A DNA stretch of 64,000 nucleotides from positions 629,945 to 693,944 of the forward strand of contig NMRB01000055.1 in NCBI GenBank assembly GCA_002633025.1. The letters are read 5' to 3'. How positions within the stretch are numbered: position 1 is the first letter of the stretch; each line of letters opens with the position of its first letter. Below, piece by piece: positions 58,501-64,000 of the stretch. Made by a program: the position numbers and the translations under genes. The stretch is from Notospermus geniculatus (lineage: Eukaryota; Nemertea; Pilidiophora; Heteronemertea; Lineidae). The notes under the pieces were generated by a model. That model ran no database searches. It was not told where the DNA came from and saw nothing but the letters and a program-made list of their open reading frames with translations.

Positions 58501-61070
58501 AACCATGGAGAAAACTCTGTCTGATCAAACAAGCATCCTAAAACACCACTTAATACCAAAGTTTTTGCAGGTAGGCCTACTCCTGATATTTGAAAACCCA
58601 AGAGTGAGTTACCTACCGGTTGCACTTGCATAAACAATCCTAGCTCTTGGCAGTTGATTCTGAAGTTCGAGCACCTTGAGACCAGTTTTTGTAGGTTTAG
58701 ACGAGCCAACTGGGCAAAGATTCTTGGCCCTATGGCACTCGTCAAATATGATGACACCATCAAAATCTTCTCCACACCAGTGAAGTAACTGTTTGAGTCG
58801 AGTACGGTACTTCCCCCCTGACTGGCTCTCTCCGATTAGTGATGAGTAAGTAGAGAAGATGACACCTTTCTTGATGCTGTTGTTTATCTTAGATGAAATC
58901 TTTGCATATTTCAACTGAAAGCCAAATGAAACAACATGTTTTACTCAATAAAATTTTACTCTCTTCGTGGGTTGTTCTCCCCATGGGTTGCCCAAGCAGG
59001 GAGGGACAAGTGAAGCTTTCAGTTTATACTGACGACAGACAGCTTACCTTATTCAATGCCACCACAGAAATTCGACCAGCACCAATGTCATTCAGATCTC
59101 TCTCTGCATCCATCTTCAAGTCATTTGACACACTCAACCTAAAAAAAATCCAAACATCTTAAGGAACATGCACTCATGAAGTAGGCCTATAGATGGAAAT
59201 TCTTCGCATTTCAATGATCAGTACAGAAAAAGAGATTCAGGATCTACATACCATATGGCCCTCTTCCGTCCCAATAAATAATTCTCATAGATGATCCCTG
59301 CTACAGTACGGCCTTTACCAACACCAGCACCATCACCTGGAAAAAGAATCACATGAAAGAAACCAAGATTACCTCCAGTCCAACAACACAAAACGGAGGA
59401 CTCTGATTGAAGAACAGTCCATGGTGCCTACCTATCAAGTATCCTGCCCTGTTCTTGTTTGGTAGGAATGATTCATGTTGCTGACAAGCATATGTGATGG
59501 ATTCGAGCTGCAAGGCTGATAACTGATGGTTGTCGATTACACTCTCAGGAATGGACAGTCTGTAGTGTATGTCCTGGGGTTCTACACTAGACAGGGAACT
59601 TGTCTCCACAACTGGATCAGGATGTTTGAAACCTATTTTTACTGGAAGAGAAGATAACTCGTTTACCGGGTAGTCAGAATCAGATTACACACAAAAGGTG
59701 CCACGACATTATGAAACCAATTTACATTCCGGGTTTCTGCCAGGAATTTTTTTATGGGGGGGGGGNGGGGGGACAAAGAGTAAATTTGACAGAATTCCTG
59801 GTCAGAAACATAAATTTTCACAAATTTTGACTTTTTATGGAGGGGACATATCCCCCATCCCCCCTCTGGCGGAAACACTGATTTTCATACAGTACATGTA
59901 CAAGGAAAACACTGTTCATCTGCAAGTATCCTCATTTAAGGAAAGGGGGACTTACGTTTGCTAGGCATATAATCTGAGTATGTCTCAGAGACCCCCAGCT
60001 CATCCTCTTCAGCCTCTACCTCCTCCTCAATCGACACTTGTTCCTTCATCACACCCCGTGGAGGTGTCATTCCTCTCCCAACACTCAACTTGATGTCATC
60101 ATTTAACCAAAGTCTGGACACATCCTTGTTCGTCAAGGGTTGCACAATGGGTGGTTTTGGTGCTGGGACACTGGCTATCTTAGGCACACCATTATTTGAG
60201 ATCAGTGACTTTTGTGTCATCAAAATTGGCGAGGATGCTCCACCGGTACGTTGCAAATTGAGCTGATCACGGTTTACAGTGATGACCTTCTTCATTTGTC
60301 CAGTAACAGGGTCTCTGACGAGTCGGACTTGGTTAATTTTTATCCCACCATCTGACCCAACTGTTTCTGGTTTTGTAATAGTTCGAAACAACGGTGCACT
60401 GTTTTTCGTGCCTGGGATCATCGTGATTTGTGTAACATGTGGTTTGGTGACAGAATCAATCATTTGTCTTGTACCAGTAGTTTCCTGTCTTATGACAGTG
60501 CCACCACCAAGCACTTTGTAACCTTCTGCAGCTTCAGTCTTAACTGCAGATGTAACCATATTGGTAACTGAAGGAGTTACAGATGGCTTCGCTACTGAGC
60601 TAACCACAACAGGCTTCATTTCATTTATCACGGCTGGTTTCGGCTTCTCCTCTTTCTGGGGTTCGGGAGTAGAGAAGGCAGCGAGCTGCTCCAGGGCCTG
60701 CGAGAAGAGATCCACTTGGCTTGGCTCATCTCCATCATTCTCATCATCATCCTGCAAACAAATAAACACTACAGGTATACAACACAAAATGGGTGGGATT
60801 GGACAAACCCAATTTATCAGTTGTGTCATGGCTACAGAACTACAGGCATTAATGCTACTGGATTTCAGAAAATCACTGTTCACACTTTGTCAAAAAATGC
60901 CCTTAATCCTAATAATGATGAGATTGATATTAGTGACAAGACATTTGAAATTACTATAGGCTGGATAGTTTACGGATGCGAACTGCAAGGGCCACAACTA
61001 TGCTGAGTGTGTCACTGAACCACGGCCAAGGACAGGTTAGGCGTACCTTCTTTCTTCCGAATCCAAACAT
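52513..61070 (-). CDS. SBNO1: Strawberry notch homolog (SBNO1-type helicase-like regulator), 23 coding exons, complete
   Basis: Exons, 5' to 3': 61070-61047, 60751-59956, 59641-59432, 59336-59252, 59138-59048, 58914-58617, 58440-58335, 58165-58012, 57917-57735, 57537-57440, 57242-57097, 56946-56737, 56543-56349, 56191-56019, 55867-55739, 55614-55366, 55198-55127, 54379-54205, 54016-53775, 53688-53596, 53479-53259, 53039-52843, 52703-52513 (stop TAA). The frame is open for 1445 residues, close to human SBNO1 (1393). N-terminal third: low-complexity. Then an SF2-like AAA/helicase domain with [10 protein letters not shown] (344-353), DECH (460-463) and ASATG (about 497-501). An acidic Ser/Asp/Glu stretch (about 731-800) and a Lys-rich stretch (801-865) separate it from the helicase C part with FGRTHRSNQ (1011-1019). 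The C-terminus keeps [15 protein letters not shown] and [11 protein letters not shown]. Strawberry notch proteins are nuclear regulators in Notch, Hippo and other pathways in flies and vertebrates. SBNO1 fits better than SBNO2 by sequence, but the invertebrate gene may be ancestral to both. Confidence 0.95.
53065..53190 (+). repeat. tRNA-derived SINE antisense in SBNO1 intron 21
   Basis: TGGACCAGTGGCATGGGTCT as A-box region and GGTTCAAAATC (53115-53125) as B-box-like sequence. It fills much of the 219-base intron 53040-53258 and ends close to the 3' splice site of exon 22. Confidence 0.5.
54640..55085. other. CpG-richer block inside SBNO1 intron 17
   Basis: Unlike the A+T-rich introns around it, this block has many CpGs. 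It contains repeated ACGTCATGTGAC and ACGTCACGTCATTTC words near its two ends, GATATGTCCCCCCGCGGGC, and a GGCGGTCATATCGCGATATG palindromic stretch. It may be a transposon remnant or an internal promoter. No transposase or clear TIR was found. Confidence 0.4.
59756..59772. repeat. G homopolymer with one N
   Basis: A G run with an uncalled base at 59766, in SBNO1 intron 2 (59642-59955). Confidence 0.9.
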
Positions 61071-61166
61071 GATTCTGGTTCTGGGAAAATCCTTCAGCAG
61101 AGAAACAGATTACTTGTTGTCATGGGTCAAGTAATGAGAGATGTACAGGTCAATCAAAAAGGGATC
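61047..61166 (-). other. SBNO1 exon with 5'UTR and start codon
   Basis: The ATG at 61070 is preceded by 96 bases of leader and then a TTGTTTCAG acceptor at 61167. The first, non-coding exon must therefore lie further upstream, probably near 61300-61400. Only eight codons (MFGFGRKK) lie in this exon. Confidence 0.65.
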
Positions 61167-61299
61167 CTGAAACAACAAAAGGAACCACATCAATCAGAGT
61201 GAATGTCTTAATTGGACAAATTGAATATCTCACTGTATGCTATGTTCACAGAAATTATAAGAGATTAGCCTACATCATAGACAAATTAGCCTCATCTCG

Positions 61300-61365
61300 G
61301 CCTATTCCGCTTCCTGGTTTCCAAGCAACTTCAGCAATGGCCGCCATTTATTGCTGACGTTCCAT
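61300..61365 (-). promoter_or_regulatory. Probable SBNO1 promoter with X-box, ETS and YY1-like sites
   Basis: Within 60 bases lie CGCTTCCTGG (ETS core GGAA on the other strand), GTTTCCAAGCAAC at 61317-61329 (fits the RFX X-box half-site rule with one spacer base) and CAATGGCCGCCATTTA (YY1-like). The position matches the expected untranslated first exon. The motifs were read by eye; no transcript evidence is available. Confidence 0.45.
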
Positions 61366-61554
61366 TATTGACAGGATGCAAAGCCGAGGGCAAAATACAA
61401 TGTTGCCAACAAGTTAGTTCTCATGACGCCAAGCTGGCCTAGGCCTACGGTACCAGTAGGTCTAGGCCTAAATCATGATATGGACAGCCTAGCCTACTTA
61501 GTTAGGCCTAGATCAGCCTCAAAATTCACACAGTCAACTTCAGAAACATCACAT

Positions 61555-61645
61555 CAGGTGTTTTCGGCGGGTGGGCGGCGGTTGCCATCTTGCATGCGTG
61601 TTTGAGGTTATCCAATATGGCGGCGGTCGATCGCCGAAAATACCC
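61555..61645. promoter_or_regulatory. CpG-rich stretch with paired YY1-like sites and inverted ends
   Basis: Contains GTTGCCATCTTGCAT and CCAATATGGCGGCGG, both YY1-like, bracketed by inverted TTTTCGGCG and CGCCGAAAAT. It may be a further part of the SBNO1 promoter, a divergent promoter or a small fold-back element. Confidence 0.35.
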
Positions 61646-61886
61646 GTCGGGCGAGTGTTTCTGTTTGATGGGTCGAATCCTGAGACTGATATTGTACATG
61701 TAGGCCTACATTTTTGCATTGGATTGATATGATACACATTGCCTCACTATACTAATAATAGTGAAAAGAAGCCTTTCAACCCTGTTTTCAGCGATATTTC
61801 GGTGTATTCCGGCGTATTTTGGCATATTTCGGTGTATTCCGGTCTTCTTACGTACGTAGGCCTAGGCCTACCCATTTTTTGTGGGT

Positions 61887-62370
61887 CATGCTAATTACCG
61901 TCCTCCACCCCTTTTCTACTGTTATTGTACCGTTTTCCACCTCAATATTTCTTTAAAACATATTTTTCTTCATCTTTCTCTCAAAAAATAATGTAAACTG
62001 CATCAGAATCACTGATCACATCGCAGAATATTGTGTTTTTTGTCATCGTCCACCACCACCACGAATCGTCAGTCAGTGCCACCGTCGGAAGCCCATGGAA
62101 CCAGGTTAGATGACAACATAGTTCCTGAACCCACCGTCCGACGGTGGCGCCGAATGATCATTCGTGGTGGTGGACGATGACAAAAAACATAATATTCTGC
62201 GATGTGATTAGCGATTCTGATGTGGTTTACATTATTTTTTGAGAGAAAGATGAAGAAAAAGATATTTAAAAAAAATATTGAGATGGAAAACGATACAATA
62301 ACAGTACAAAAGGGGTGTGGTGGACGGTGGTAGACGTTGGAGGACGGTAGGCCTAATTAGGCCTAGCATG
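61887..62370. repeat. Long hairpin: 200-bp inverted arms with 47-base loop
   Basis: Left arm 61887-62089 and right arm 62137-62370 are inverted copies. Shared words include CATGCTA-ATTA-CCGTCCTCC, TACTGTTATTGTA, TTCTTCATCTTTCTCTCAAA, ATGTAAAC and TTTGTCATCGTCCACCACC. The right arm is longer by internal insertions (a TAGGCCTAATTAGGCCTA and an extra GTGGACGGTGG). The element is non-coding and too long for a microRNA precursor. Confidence 0.88.
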
Positions 62371-62451
62371 GCCGATTTTTTGTCGAGTCGAGAGAAAGAA
62401 AAAAGATGTTTTATTAGAAAAAAGAAATACGCCTTAAATATTGTCTAGGCC

Positions 62452-62530
62452 TAATTATTGAGGTGGAGGACGGTATAGGCCTACAAAATAGTACAAAAAA
62501 GGGGTGGTGGACGGTGGAGCACGGCACTTA
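62452..62530. repeat. Partial third copy of the hairpin arm
   Basis: Reads GAGGTGGAGGACGGTA, then AGTACAAAAAAGGGGTGGTG and GACGGTGGAGCACGG, matching the outer part of the arm at 62280-62350. Confidence 0.65.
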
Positions 62531-62938
62531 CCACGACCGCCCCTAGCTATCAGTACCATGCTAGAACTCAACCATGTCAACATGCTCAACTCATAGGCCT
62601 ATGCAATGCATGCCGTCATCATGGTCATGCACTGCATCATGCACGCGCACCGATCGTACGGACATGACCATGATGACGGATGAACTACGCAGGAGGAAAA
62701 AGGTTTTCAAAATCATGCATAACCGAAATGGTGCTTTAAACATGAATCAAATACTTACTTTTGACATTGAACGATGAGTTGTGAGCTATCCAACCACGTA
62801 CGGAGATTTATTGATGGTAAACATCAATGATTTTTCAGCATCATCTCGCACTGACGAAGTTGTTTTCCTCCGTCTGCTGTGCACATGCCGAACGTGTGCA
62901 CAAAATGTACACAAATCCAGATGGACACTGACGTATCT
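62531..62938. other. Non-coding DNA
   Basis: No gene or delimited repeat was recognised, apart from ATGCA/CATGAT-rich low-complexity sequence. Confidence 0.4.
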
Positions 62939-62997
62939 CCGCTACCAAACGACAGATGGCGCTGACATTAGCAGCGCCATCTGTCGTTTGGCAGCGG
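62939..62997. repeat. 59-nt near-perfect hairpin
   Basis: Arms of 26 bases, CCGCTACCAAACGACAGATG then GCGCTG, and their inverse around a 7-base loop (62965-62971). I see one mismatch. See the related hairpin at 29985-30058. Confidence 0.85.
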
Positions 62998-63329
62998 AAC
63001 CAGACTAACCTTGACCTTCGATCTGAGTTCACCAAGTTCGAAATTTGAACATGTTGAATTCATGAATTACATGAATTAGTTTCGTTGACGTTGAAGAAGA
63101 CGCATAGGCCTAGGCCTACATACACACGCTACCGTAAAAAAGAACACAATATTTTTATGCTTTCCACCTCTGCAGGTAGGCCTACTGTCCGTCGAATCAC
63201 TGAATTGACCAGCCGTTGACTGACTGGATGGATCAGTGATCATCAACAGATCAACTTTTGACAATTTTTCCAACAATAACATGATCAATCACACCACAAC
63301 CTGACCAACGTAGGCCTACAATGACAAAA

Positions 63330-63600
63330 GGCCATGCCATGATGACATGGATGATGATCAGACTCAGTCATGTCAGTCGTGAGTGAGTGATGATGATGCA
63401 TGGATGATCAAAAATCATCATCATGACATCAGCAATCAGGACATGATCATGCCAATCATAAATGCAATGCCAATGGCAATGGCAATGCACCAAAATGGCA
63501 AAACAATCAAAATCATGAAATTCAATGAACATGATCACAACAACATGAACATGATGAACAACAAACAACGTCACAACATGATCATCGATCATAGACCTAG
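63330..63600. repeat. Low-complexity CATGATCA/ATGATGATG-rich tract
   Basis: Dense overlapping ATGATCA, ATGATGATG, CAATGGCAATGG and ACATGAACATGATG words. Open frames here reflect the low complexity. Confidence 0.75.
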
Positions 63601-63619
63601 GTAGGCCTAGGCCTATATC

Positions 63620-63700
63620 CCTTTTTGGACGCAACCTCCCATGCAGTCGGGAGACGCAACATCCCAATTGGGAGGTGATCTCCCGATGCGGCAAAAGTTC
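63620..63700. repeat. Small nested inverted repeats
   Basis: CGGGAGA pairs with TCTCCCG and CATCCCAATTGGGAGG folds within it; CGCAACCTCCCAT and CGCAACATCCCAAT form a direct pair. Confidence 0.5.
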
Positions 63701-63841
63701 CTGACTGGTGACAGTGTTAGGCCTGCCTATGCCTAGGAGGCCAGGCCAGCCCATCCCATGTCCTGGCCTACATCTCGTGTCTCTTATTTGTCGCTCGTCG
63801 CCTTCGGGCCTCCATACAAACGTTAGGCCTACCGGTATAGC

Positions 63842-64000
63842 CCCGCCGGGGGGGTCACTCCCCACACTGGCCATACACCATGTGTGTGTCTTGCTTTTTG
63901 AAAAGGGCCCCTCTGGCGGGATCAGTGAGCATGGTGAGTTCATGATCCCCACCCCCTCCAGCTGGCAGAAAAAATATCTCCCGCCCCTAGTCCCGTGAGT
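63842..64000. mobile_element. hAT-like element, second copy, truncated by window edge
   Basis: Starts CCGCCGGGGGGGTCACTCCCC and continues with CACTGGCCATACACCATGTG, CTTGCTTTTTGAAAA, CCCTCTGGCGGG and CCCTCCAGCTGGCAGAAA. This is the inverse of the right part of 8249-8701. Differences and short indels show it is an independent, diverged copy. The rest lies outside the window. Confidence 0.85.

Noticed and set aside
63383-63604. Met/His/Asn-rich open frame
   Set aside because: Product of low-complexity CATGATCA sequence.

Overview
The window is eukaryotic nuclear DNA. Its genes are split by short GT-AG introns, non-coding stretches are long, and minisatellites, tRNA-derived SINEs and fold-back elements are dense. 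The two complete genes (hnRNP M/Myef2 and strawberry notch) plus a Ras-GRF first exon, together with very frequent TAGGCCTA and ACATGTA words, suggest a marine invertebrate deuterostome. An echinoderm is my first guess; a hemichordate or amphioxus is not excluded. The species cannot be fixed from sequence alone.

Layout. 1-586: fold-back repeat DNA. 587-20985: one block present twice head to tail (unit A 587-9998, unit B 9999-20985). Each unit carries the same first coding exon of a Ras-GRF (minus strand) and the same four minisatellites. The units differ by small substitutions, repeat number and at least five whole-element insertions, which looks like two alleles of a heterozygous genome placed in tandem or a recent duplication. 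20986-39550: gene-poor DNA in which I recognise no protein-coding gene, but which holds several well delimited miniature transposons and SINEs. 39936-45374 (+): complete 12-exon hnRNP M/Myef2-type RNA-binding protein (561 aa, three RRMs). 45375-51390: convergent intergenic or 3'UTR DNA. 52513-61070 (-): complete 23-exon strawberry notch (SBNO1-type) helicase-like regulator (1445 aa). 61170-64000: SBNO1 promoter, a hairpin with arms longer than 200 bp, and a second copy of a hAT-like element cut by the window edge.

hnRNP M (splicing regulation) and SBNO1 (nuclear regulator of the Notch and other signalling pathways) are convergent neighbours with separate promoters and polyadenylation signals; nothing suggests a shared pathway. 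The Ras-GRF exon is the start of a gene transcribed leftwards out of the window. The most informative feature is the unit A/unit B pair, which gives filled and empty sites for several unnamed miniature elements. Some of these have relatives elsewhere in the window, grouped by target-site duplication (8 bp, TTAA, TTA/TAA, CTGG, AT). All coordinates were read by eye and exon ends may be off by one base.
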